From positions 248,001 to 312,000 of the forward strand of contig WACJ01000045.1 of the NCBI GenBank assembly GCA_008973525.1: a stretch of DNA of 64,000 nt, read 5' to 3'. The notes under the pieces are model-generated. The model had not been told where the DNA came from. It made no database searches and saw nothing but the letters and a program-made list of their open reading frames with translations. Position 1 is the stretch's first letter. The number at the start of each line of letters is the position of its first letter. Made by a program: the position numbers and the translations under genes. Below are positions 1 through 12,000 of the stretch, one piece after another. Source of the DNA: Stenopsyche tienmushanensis (Eukaryota > Arthropoda > Insecta > Trichoptera > Stenopsychidae).

Positions 1-52
1 ACGGGCCTGGACCCATCCCTCCGGGTTGTCCGGCAATCTGCATTATCTGAAC
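1..52 (-). CDS. spen: spen exon, cut by the window edge
   Basis: The minus strand has an acceptor (ttcattcag) before base 52, then a phase-0 open stretch reading VQIMQIAGQPGGMGPGP up to the window edge. The preceding exon ends in phase 0 at 136 with CAG/GTATAA, so the 83-base intron 135-53 joins the two in frame. The Gly/Pro/Gln-rich text fits the low-complexity region before SPOC in Spen proteins. Only 52 bases are visible, so the call depends on the splice fit. Confidence 0.75.
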
Positions 53-3000
53 CTGAATGAAATTATTTTTTTTAAAAGAGAAACTAATTGGATGCATTTT
101 TATCGTTAATAAATAAAATAGCACATTTATTATACCTGTTTCTGCGGAGGATGTGCAATTTGAGGCTGCATAGGTATCGTTTTAAGTTGTTGGCCAGCTT
201 GAATCTTCAATGGCAAGTTTGATTGCAGTCGCGGAGATAACGGTCCAGATCCGATGTGTTTGTTCACACCGACCACAGAAGGTAATTGTGGTGTAGTAAT
301 TTTTATTAAAGGTGTTATTTGCTGTAAATTAACTTGAGGCACGGAAGGTTTACCAACTATAGTATTGACAGTGTTTGATTTGGTAACCATTGTAGGAACT
401 GAAGAAATCACATGCCCTTTGATTGCCATTGATTGATTATTAGAAGACTGAACATTCAACGCTGCAGTTCTAGACACTATATTGCTGGGAGTTGTGGGCG
501 TTATTGATGTGATTATTGAAACAGAAGGATAAACATTATTTGCTGAAGTAGACATAGTACTAGAGGCCACAACAGAAGTTTGAGGATTGACAATTTTTGA
601 TTCAGATACAAAGTTTTGTGGAGGATGAGAACTTGTCGAAACGACAGGTATATTTTGAGTAGTTTGAATTCTCGATGGTGTTACTTGAACAACTGGCGTT
701 AAAGGTTTCACTACTGACGATACCAGCACAGAATCTGATGTCGAGGTATGGGTGGAAGTCGCTATAGTGATACAAGTCTGATGTTGTTTCAAAGTGACAG
801 ACTGTGGTGATATTTTTGAATCGATGATCATTCTGAAAATAAAAAATAAAAATATTATTTTCTACAATGACAATAAAGAACATTGATTAAATTATGGTAG
901 ATATCTTGTTGGATTTATCACATTAAATATAACTGAATGAAGTATACGATTTTGTATTTTAAATATCAATTTTCTATTTAAAAGTGACACCCGTTTCGCC
1001 TAATAAGATTATGGCTTCATATGTTAAATGCCAGTAAACTATGTTAGTAAAAATAAGCATGTAATATATATACCTGTTATTGGATGTTGATATATTATTA
1101 GAAATTCTTGATACAACACTTGCGTCAGCACCGGCAGAAACCGGAACAAAATTTCCATCATCACTGTGTCTCATGCATACTAGCTCGCCAGTTACAGGAT
1201 CAATCATCCATTCTTCGGGATCGTCGGGCAACGATTTCATCTTTTCATCTATGACTTTAGAAATTACATTTGATATTACATTATTGGAAACAACTATTCT
1301 CGGTTTGCTTATATCCTTGGACGAGTCTAAAGATGGTATTATAATCTTCAAGTCCTGGTCAACTGGCTTTGTGATTTTAGGTTCAACTTTTTCATTTTCA
1401 AGTATATTCGACGTGGGTTCATTTCCAGCATTGCAAAGTTTAGCGCTTACTTCGGCATGCATTTTTTTAGGAGGCTTCACAATCGTGGTTACAATTTGTT
1501 CTTCTTGGCTTACTTGTTCATGAGTATCTATTTTAGCGGTAGTGGTAATATTGTCGAGAGTTTTAGGTTTAATTTCAACTTCAGCAGTATCTGTATTATC
1601 TTTTTTCAAGTTCTTCTCGTCGCTACTATCCACGGATGTTTCAGATGCCCTGCGATCTTTTACTTTTTTATTAGCTCTTGGCGATTTTCTAACATCTGAA
1701 TTAAGTTTTTCAACAACGGCCATTTTGGCAATGTTTTGCCTTGCAGAACGTCTTATTGGTCCTGTATCTTTATTACCTGCTATAACTGACCGAGGCTGTA
1801 GAGAATTTTTGACAACATCATCGATTACATCGTCCACAGTATTTCTTGTAACGTCTTTTTCTTGAAGTCTTCGAGATTTTCTTGTATTATGAACTGGAGA
1901 AACAAAATCGCTAGCTTTTTCGTCTTTGGTCACCGATGGTAACGGGGATGATACTGGTAAAATCTTGGGATTTGAAATAGTTTCTTTGACAGGTAAAGTT
2001 GTAGTCGAGTTAGTAGATATGTTCGGCGCTATATTGACTGCCAGAGGACTCTTTATTGTGAGTATGAGTCTCGGTCTTTGTTCGCCTTTGTTTTGAGGCG
2101 TGTTATTGATTTCGTCTCCAGAATCTTCATGGAAATCATACACATCTCCGGGAAGATTTGCTCCCATAGTTGAGGGAATTTTTAATTTTTTCTCTACTTT
2201 TATTCGTCCGCGTCCTCCTCTCTTAGCCAGAGCGACGGATGTACCTCTAGTTTTGTTTCCTTGACGAGTTTGAACTCTTTCAGTAATTCGATCTTGAACT
2301 TTCCTACCTCTGGCCCGACCGCCGCGTTTTGCATTTACCTTACCGCTCATTTTATCGAATAGGTCTTCTGTTGTTTCGTTTACTTGTTTAGGATTTGAAT
2401 CTTCAATGACATTAGGAAGAGGATCTTCGGTCGCTTTATTTTCTATATTTAGAGAATCGTCCCATACGGTTTGTACAGTCTCTGTATCGGAAATTTCATT
2501 TGTATTACATAGGGCATCCACTTTTTTAATGACGGAATCAATATTGACATCTTTAGCTGACCAGCAATCGTTATCCTCTTTAGAGTCCAGATTGTTTTTG
2601 GAGTCGATAACATTTATTTGCTCCTTATTTTCCTTATTTGATAACAATGTTGTTTCGTTGGGTTTGATCATTTCTACCTTGATCTCCTTTTTATCAATTG
2701 TATTTACATCGCTATGGAGATTTAACAAATTATTATTTGGTGCCATGTGAGCTGGTTTTTCAATTTTATTCATAATGGCAGTCTGTTTCAACAGCTCTTC
2801 AAAGTCAGTTTCACATTTAGCTTTCTCTATTTGCACTACAGAAAGAACGTTTACAGAATTCGGAGGGTCTGCTATGGTAGCCTTTTCGACACTTTTTATT
2901 GGAGCTTCGTCCTTAACGGGAGACTCTTTTGCTTCTGAAGATTGAGTAGTTGTTTTTACATCAAATTGACAGGGCGAATTAATTATTTGTAATGTTGGTG

Positions 3001-6000
3001 GTTTTTCAACTATATTCAATACTGAAGGCTTGGGTATGGTGTATGCACTTGAATTTAGAGTTTGTATCTTGGATATAGAAGGAGAAAATGATGATATAAT
3101 AGTATCTTTATTTTGTTCTTGCTGGACTATATTAGTTACAACAGGGGAAACATATCTCGGTGCTACGTTCTGTTTATTCGGATTCGGTAATTCATGGACT
3201 ATAGAGAGCTGACCTTTAGATATGGATTGAATAACTTGCCCACTTGTCTGATTTGCATTGTTTACATGTATATGAGTCGATTGGTTCATATTTTGAGTAC
3301 TGACAGTAATATTCTTAGTTTGATCCGGTCCATTCACAAGCGAGGGAGACTCATTTATTTTATCTGCTAAACTTATTCCAGTCGTCATGTTCAAACCGGC
3401 TTTGTTTAATATATGGGGTGTTACTAAAATAGATCCTTGAGGATTTTGAATAGCAGTAGGTGATGATAATCTATTTTGAACAGTAACGGGTGGGCATTGT
3501 GGAGTAGTAGCACCGGAAGCAGAAAATATCAATTTTGAATTCGACACAACCGACTCTTGAGTAATTTTAGGTTCATTTTTCCGAACTTCAACAGCAGACA
3601 CGAGCATCGGCGGCTGTATGATAGACGAAGTAGAATTTACGATGGCAGCTTTCGGTGGCGGTTGAACGTTTACATTATTGTTGATTACAGTTTTAGATAT
3701 TGGCGCAAGAACAGGGGTTATGGGCAGCCGATTCAATTGAACCGGAGAGCTTTGGCTCTGTATCACAACCGTATTATGATGTCCAGGTGATAGTAAAGAT
3801 CGTGATTGATGAGTTACCGGCACGTGTGCATTTTGTATCGGACTGAGAGGAGGTTGTTGCATTCTCACAACAGTGATCTGGCCAGGCGAGCGCTGTTGTA
3901 GGTTCGACGAAGATGTCAAGCCAGGCGGCGTAGTGAGGCTCGGAGGTCCCGCCGTTAATATAACCTTGGGTTGAATTTCCATATGTTGATGAGATTTCGG
4001 TGAATGCAATCTTATATCTCCAGTCATCCTCGGAGAAATCATTATGCTCGGTTGTCTTTGATATATGACATGCTGCTGATCCGGTATTTTAATAGTAGGG
4101 GGTTGAGAATTGAATATAGTTGTGGGTCGTGGAATTTGATTGAGAACTTGATAAGATCCGGGAACTTTCGTTGAAGTTGTTACAAGTGGTCTACAAGGAC
4201 CCCCCACATTTATAGTTTGCGCCTTTAAGAGAATCGATGCAGCAATGTGAACTGGTTTTTCATCTCTGGAAGCGACTGGGTTGGTGGTGTTGATCAGCGG
4301 TTGCGTAATAAGTAACGGCTGTTCATTCGGTTTATGAGCGTTGAGAGACCAGCCTTTTGAAATGACAGTCGGCGGGGGAGTGCTGATTTCTACTTTTTCC
4401 AATATTTTGGGTGGTGAAATATCAGTAACATCGGTAACAATTTTCACAGATACATCTTCTGTAATTTCTTTACTTACAGAAGGTATTATTGGTTCTTCAA
4501 TGGGAGTTATTTCAGGATTATCTTCAACCGGTGTTGGCTGCGGCTGATAAAATGGTATAGTTTGAGATTCAGGGGGCGGATTTTCTGAATTATTTTGCGG
4601 TTTTGGAGGAGATTCTATTCTAGATTCATCATCAGTATCCGTATCAATTTGAAGATCGTTCTCAGATTGAGGCGTCTCTGGTTTAATTTCTAATTCACTA
4701 GCATTCAAATTTTGGACTGCTTGACGCATTTCTTCGGCTTCTTCATCGAGAATATTATCGTTCGTTTCCGATCGGATCGTTTCCACGGGTGCTTCCGGAC
4801 TCTGTGTATTTTCACTGTAACAATCATTAAATACACCACTTCTACTTCCGAAACTTTCTCCTAAAAGAGCAGCAACTGCATCTTCAGTTTCTTCTTGAGA
4901 AATTATCGCTCGAGGCTTTTCGTCAATTTTATCATCAGTTTTTTGAATTTCACAATCCAATGACGTATTCAGCTTACTATCGATACAATCATTTCGTTCT
5001 ATTACAGAAATTTCAAAATCTGATATACTCTTTACGGCGTTTTCACTGATAGTGTCATCAATTTCTACTCCAAATCCAGGTATAAATTTATCAGAAACTC
5101 TCCTAATTTCGCCCGGTTTATTTACTGGATTTAACTTTGGCGATGTAACAGTTTCCTTAATAGGTGAAATACTTGCAGCTATAATCTGCTTATTGGGCGG
5201 TGGACTGTCAGTAAGTCTCGGAAGGCTCGGAGAAGGTAACGTAGGTTTGCATTCGATCACCGACGGTGCTTCGGATTTCTCCACTTCAATGGGATCGATA
5301 AAATCACTTTTAAAAACTTCCGGAATTATTTTATTATCTTTGTCTATACTTCTTTCTCTATGATGATGATGATGGTGATGTTCTTTACGATTTTGTCTGT
5401 CTTCCCTGTTTTTCTTCTTTTTCTTCCTCTTTTCTTTTATATCTTTTTTGATTTGATCTATATTTTTGTGAGGAACCGGAACCAAAGACGATTCCCTACT
5501 GTCATCGCCGTCTGTAAATCTAAAGACGTCGGGTTCCAATGACGAATTAACGGCAGGCAGATCAGGTTTATCCAAACTTCTCTTCGTGTCAGTCGTCGTT
5601 ACATCAGCACATAGACTCGCTTCTATGGCTTTACCGGCAGCGTCCACGTCTAAACTATTGTCATCATCTTTTACAATTGACTTTCTTTCCTTTCTCTTCT
5701 TATCTTTTCGTTTCTTAATTTCTTCTTTAAATTTATCTTTCTGAGAAATGTCTGCATTAACAATAGGTTTTGAATAAATATTACAGACGTTTTCTGAATC
5801 AGATGGACACGATTTAGCATTGAAGAAGTGGTTCGTTTTTTCTTTCGTATTGAACAAGTCCAAGCTCGGAGGAACTTCTTTGATTTCATCCTCGCACTTG
5901 TTAAAAACTGGCGGCTCAAAGTTATCTTGTATTTTTTCATCGCATTCATCAGAGAGCGGTCCAAAAATATCATTCATAATCTCGCCTCTTTTGAAATTAT

Positions 6001-9000
6001 TAACAGACTCGGAACGACCGTCTACGACTACGTCTGTGATTCGTTTCGGTTTTTTCAATTTTAATTTATCTTTTAATACATCGAATTCGTCTGATTTTTC
6101 TCGTTCTCGTTTTTTCTCTTTTTTGTTACTGTGCTTTCGTTTATGAATTTCAAAATTTTCATTAGACATTTTTTCAAATACTCCAATTGAATCCTCATCA
6201 GAAATGTAGCTTTTCTGACGTTTTTGTTTTTTCTTGTGCTTCTTGCGCAGTTCAGAATTCTTCGTTTTTACAGAATCGGACAGAATGACTTCTTCAGAGA
6301 ACAGATCGTATTCAATGTCGGAATATTTAGAATTATATTTGTAAACGGGTTCCTTTTTAATGTAATGTTCACTTTTTATAAACTCATTTTCATGTTCCGC
6401 AAGAGACTTTTTGTCATCCATGTGAGTTTTGAGTGCATTTTCATAAAAGTGACACTTATTCATTCCTTTCGGTGGCTTATTTTCGTACGTATCGGGAGGC
6501 TCTTCTTTTATTTCTGTCGAATCGCCCTTTTGCAACATTTTAATATGTTTCTTTTCATCCTGTTCAGAAAACTCAGCGTTAGGAAACGCTTCCATTTCTC
6601 TCTTATCCAGAGCTCTTTTGATGCCTTCGTCGTCCGACGTATCCGACATGATACGCGATCGGGAATTTTTTCTCGAAATAAGTTTGTTTCGCGCATCATC
6701 TGTACTATCTCCGTCGCACACTTCAGAGTGCTTCGACTGAGTCATTTTTAATTTTTCAATATCATTTTCAGAATCGGTACTGATATGATCCCTATGATGA
6801 CGGCGAAATTCGTCTTCCGAAGAACTCGCGATGAGAGATTTCGATGTAGATTTCTTATTTTCGCGATCTGAATCGCTATCTTCGTCCCAACTCGTCGATC
6901 GTTTCTTCTCTTCGCGTTTCGCTCTGCTCTGTTTCAATTGACTAAATTTAGCTTTGATTTTCTCTTGTCGTTTTTCTTCTTCTTGTTTTTGCATATTTTT
7001 ACAAGATCTCGCTTTGACTTTGTCATACATCGAAATATAAGTAGGTCCTTCATCGACGATGTCAAATATAGAATGTTTCTTAGGCTCGTCGGAATCGGAA
7101 GTGTCAGTACTGTTGGTGATTTTTCGGGGCTTCTTACGAATGTTTTCAATTTTTAACGGACATTCGTCTCTGCTCTTCCGGTCTGTCGATATTCGCTTCT
7201 CTTTGATCTCCTTTTTGCGATCTTCGGTCTTCACCTTCTTGTCTTCCTGTTGCAGGGCAGTCTGCTGCAATTGCAACTGCTGTATCTGTTGAAGTTGATG
7301 TATTCTCTTTCTCTCTTTCATTTCTTTCTTGAGAGCCTGCTGTCTCTCGTCTTCCTGACTGGAACGCAGTTCCAGGCGCTCCAGAAACTCTCTGTCTATC
7401 GAATTGTTTCTTTCCTCGTCCGTCATCAGAGATTCGATTTTCATTTCCATTTCCAACTCTTTGAAAGATTTTTTGTTTCTCATTTTATCGTTCAATTTCA
7501 GTTTCGAGTGATCTCTCGGTTCCTTCTCCTTCGAGTCCAAGTCGCATTTAGATTCCCCGTCTCTTTCTTTCGGATGTCTGTCTGTGCATTCGCCGTCGTT
7601 GATTTCCTTGTAGTCCCGTTCTTTGATGTCCTTATTTTTGTATTTTTCATCAAATTCTTTGATAATCCTTTTATCATCTCGAATTTTATCTTCGAGCTGT
7701 TTTGATATGTTATTTTTGGTTATTTTGTTGTGCCTATTTTTATCAAAATGTTTGTTCGAATCTCTAGAGTCTCTCCGTTCTAGAATTTTCTTATTGTCCG
7801 GGCACAGTTTTGGTTTTTTACAATCGTCGTGATCCAAGGCGTCTTGAGAGCTTATCCTCCTCTTGAGGCCCACTCCGGCGGGAAGACTGCAGCTGGAGTT
7901 CAATCTTTCCTTTCGTTTGAATTCGTGACTCCGATGATCGTTGTGAGAGTCGAACGAGTAGTGCCTGGGCTTGTCTTCTATGCTGAGTCGTTTGTCTTTC
8001 AAGCTTTGGTCGGAATGATGCGTTTTTTCGGATTCTTGACAGACGAGCTTGTCTCTTTTGTCCGGATGGAGGCTTTTCGCAGGATCTATTCGAAAATCGA
8101 TCTCTTCCTTCGTCGACGATTTCGGCGAGCATTCTTTGTCGTGATGACGATTTTTATGATTATCCATTTTATTAGATTTATTGGAAGAGAAGCGCAATTC
8201 GTCTTTTGTTTCTGTGATGCTATTTTCGTGCTCTTTCGATCTGACAGATTCGTGCGAATTTCGCGAACCGGTCGAGTCGCTCGAATCTTTTCTCAATATT
8301 TCTCTAAACGACTCGTCCCGGGATATTTTTCGATTGCTATCTTTGTATTTGTTGTCGTGATTCTTCGAACTGAAATCTTTTTTGGAATCGCCGCGATCGA
8401 CGTGAGCGTCTTTCTTGTGCGCGTCGCGATGGCGATGTTTGATTTCGCTTCCGTGGTCGTCCTTCTCTTTTCTCTTCTCTTTGTACAGAGATTCGGCAAA
8501 GTCCGTCGAGTCTCTGTCGTCTTTTCTCTTGACTTCTTTCTCTTTTCGCTTTTCGTGCTTTTCAAATTTGACATCGTGTTTGTCTTTCTCTAGTTTATTG
8601 TCCTTTTCGGTTTTGTCTCTGTCCTGTCTGTCTTTTTCCATTTTTTCCTTTTCGATCTTTTCCTTCTGCAATCTGTCGGCTCGCTCTCTCTCGACGCGCT
8701 CTCTCTCTCTGCGATCTTTCTCGGCCCGCTCCTTCTCCCGTCTCTCCCTTTCGGCCTTTTCCTTCTCTCTCCTCTCCTTCTCGACGAGCTCTCTCTCTAT
8801 CCGCTCTCTCTCCACCTGCTCCAGCTTGTCCTTTTCCCTTCGGTCTTTGTCTAACCGCTCTCTTTCGATTTTTTCTCTCTCTTTCCTCTCTTTGTCGATT
8901 CTTTCCTTTTCGATCTTCTCCTTTTCCATCTGTTCGCGCTCTCTCCTTTCGTTCTCCAAGCGTTCTCTGCCGACGTTTTCGATCTCCCTCTCGTCGGCTT

Positions 9001-12000
9001 CGCGCTCCAGCCTGTCGCAGGAGTCGACCTGCGCCCTCTCCGTCGGAGACTTCTCGACGAGGTCGTCGGGAAAGTCCGACCGGTCCTTGGGCTCTTCTCT
9101 CTTCTTCCGATCGTTTTCGTTCCTTTTGCTCTCCTTCTCGGAACTTCTTGTGATCTTTTCGTCTTTTGCGAATTTCTTTTTTTCACTGGGTTCGGAAACT
9201 TTATCTACAATACTAAGCTTTCGATATTCAAGTCGTAAAATATCACCGTGTATTCTATTATCAGGATACACATTACAAATTGTTTTTTCACCTATTTTTT
9301 TATCATTGAGGGGTTTTTCACTAACACATTTTTGTTTAAAACTTTGGTCTCTATTTTCTTTAACGTCAGAATCTAATTTTATCAGTCCAACCTCTATGTG
9401 TTCGAGCTTTCTTCTATCTAAATTATCACTATTTACAACGCCACATTTGGTTTTCAAATCGCCTTCGGCTACGACATCGAGTTCGCTAACATTCACTACA
9501 CTACTGTCTCTGTTCGAAGGAGATCTGTTTTCACTATTTTTGGGAGTTTTAGATTCACACTTTGCGGAGACACTTCTCGAGGGGGCCTTCGGCGCCGGGG
9601 CGGGGGCGGGCTCGGCGCCGTAGCCGACGGCCGCCGGCGCGCGGTCGCCGCAGCCGGAGATGCTGCCGTTGTTGCGCGGAATGTTGACGGAGTCGACGTG
9701 ATTCGAGAGCCTCTCCGCGAAGAGGACCTTTCCGGTCTCCTCGGCGGGCTCGCCGGAGGGCTGCTCCGAGGCGGGAGCGGTCAGGATCGGCGGGTGCGAC
9801 GGAAAGGGATACTGCAGGCCCTTGGCCGGCGGCGCCGGCGGGGGCGCGACGGCCTTGATCGCGCACAGGCCCGGTGAGCTCGCGTACGGCGAGCGCCCGG
9901 CGGACTGCGGGGAGTTGAGCGGAGAGGGACTGACGCGAGCTCCCGAGGGGCTGGGGAACGCGCAGGCGGTCCGCGCGGGGGCGTCGTATTTGTCGCAGAT
10001 GCTCTCCAGTCGCTTCGAATCTTCGTCGAAGACCGAGCGCTTGGCCAGCACGGACCTCATCACTTCGGACGGCTGGACTTCGGTGACGTCCAAGTCCAGG
10101 AGGTGGTGTCTGAAGCGAGAGCGCTCGGCGCACTCGGAGAGGGAGGAGGCCCGCGAGCCCGACCACTTCTCGTATCTCTCGTCCAGGCTCCGTATCCGCT
10201 CGTCCAGGGACGGCTCCGCGGGGGACGGCGAGGAGCCGGGCGACGAGGCCGGACTCGGCACGCGCTGGTTGGTGGGCGAGGCCGGCGGCGGGGGCCCCGG
10301 CGGCGGGCGCGGCGGGGAGGCGGGCGCCGCGCGGGGCAGCACCTGGGCCGCGAACCTGGGCAGCGGCAGGCACATCGGGACGGAGCGCCGCGGCAGCGCC
10401 ACCGGCCGCCGCGGCTCCGTGGGGACCGGGCTGTCCGGCCTCTCGTCGTGGAGCGGAGTCCCCGGCCTGGACGCGGGACTCGGGGTGTGCCACCGGTGGC
10501 GGGAGGCTTCGCTGCCCCGTCGCCTCTTTATGCACGGGGAGACGTCTCTGTGGTGCCGGTTGGACGTCTCCGCGGACGGCCGCCTTCCCAGCGTCAGACG
10601 ATCGCCCTGCGAACGGAAACACGACGTCAGCCGACCGTCCGCGCGTCCCTCGAGAGCGACGCGAGAACCGACAGGCGACCTACCTTGAATCGCTTCTTGG
10701 GACTGACGAGCTCGTCGCCGCTGCTGGGGCACTCCTCGAGCTGCTCCAGCAGATGGACCCTCTCCTTCTGCAGGTGTCGAATGTTGGGCGCCAAAGGCGG
10801 CGGGGGAACGGGCGGACAGGAAGCCGGCGACGAGACCACGACCACGCTCTGCAGCGCCGGTCCGCTTCCGCTTCCGGCCGCGCCGACGCTGTTGACTCCG
10901 TCGTACGCGGTCTCCGAACCGGAACCGCCGCTAAATTCTTCATATCTGCGTTCACAATTCGACGATCAAAAGCGAGAACCGAAAGAGCGTCCGCTGCCGC
11001 GCGAGGCTCTGCCCTTTCGCGCGAGGGAGAGGATCTCTACTGCGCGAGAGAGAGGGACGCGCGGAGTCGGAGAACTTTTGCCGTCGTCAGAGAGATGATA
11101 AAATAACAAGTATGTGCAACAATCGCTATATGACTTTTTGAATCGTTAAAAAGCAAAATAAATGGAAGACATACAAATGTTTAGTCAGGCTCGAACATCA
11201 CATATATTAGTAACTCGACATACACATACATATTTTAATTGTTATATTTATCGTTTTAATAGTCAAGCCCGAGAGAGAGAGACGTTTCTTTCGGATTCGC
11301 TGCATTTCTTCAAAGCGACATTCGAAAAAATGCAAGCGAAGGAAAGAATCGTCCTCCGAGTGTCGGTTTTATATTTGTCATCGTATAGATCTCGACATCG
11401 ATCGAGGGTGTGCTTCGATGCCTTTCATTTCATATTTTTATGACGGAATCTTTCTGAATCGCTAACGAAATTTAACCACAGCAGCTGATAAAGTGCTCTA
11501 AAATATGGATGTCTCCCAAAATTAATCTTACTTATTTCAATGAAATTATTCAATTAGTTCACAAACCTGAATCTTCGATCGGAAAAATCTGACACAGAAT
11601 CAAAATGTTCTGAAGTCTGTGAGAGAAAACGAGAGTTACGACTGCGACCGTACGAAACCTGTCGCGCTCTTGGACTACTTTCATATCTATAAGCAAAACA
11701 TTAGATCCTTTAATACATTTAAAGCTACATGTAAATCATCAATCGAAAACCCTTATCTATATAACGCGGGACCGAAACTCCCAATCCGTCCCCTCTCGGC
11801 GGAGGGCGCGCGAGTCGGCGGAGGAGCGAGGGGCGAGAGGAGAAGAGAGCCGACCCGTCGAGGCGCGGACAGATTGCGAGTTTCCGTCGCTTCGGAGGCG
11901 GGGCGACCGACGATCCCGAGGAAGGAGCGACGCGGCAACTCTATCAGCTCGCGCGCAGATCGAGGGATCGAACTCCGAGCGGCCCGACAGAAAATTCTAT

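Noticed and set aside
5359..5383. ATG-rich trinucleotide microsatellite
   Set aside because: It is the complement of eight His codons in spen, so it is coding, although it may vary in length.
8415..9623. A 402-codon plus-strand frame made mostly of Ser, Leu and Phe
   Set aside because: It is the complement of the Glu/Arg/Lys helix codons of spen; such biased codons leave the opposite strand open. Its composition is not that of a real protein family.
9555..10622. A 355-codon minus-strand frame rich in Ala, Arg and Pro
   Set aside because: It overlaps the spen giant exon in another frame; the spen frame continues the protein on both sides and is supported by splice phase.
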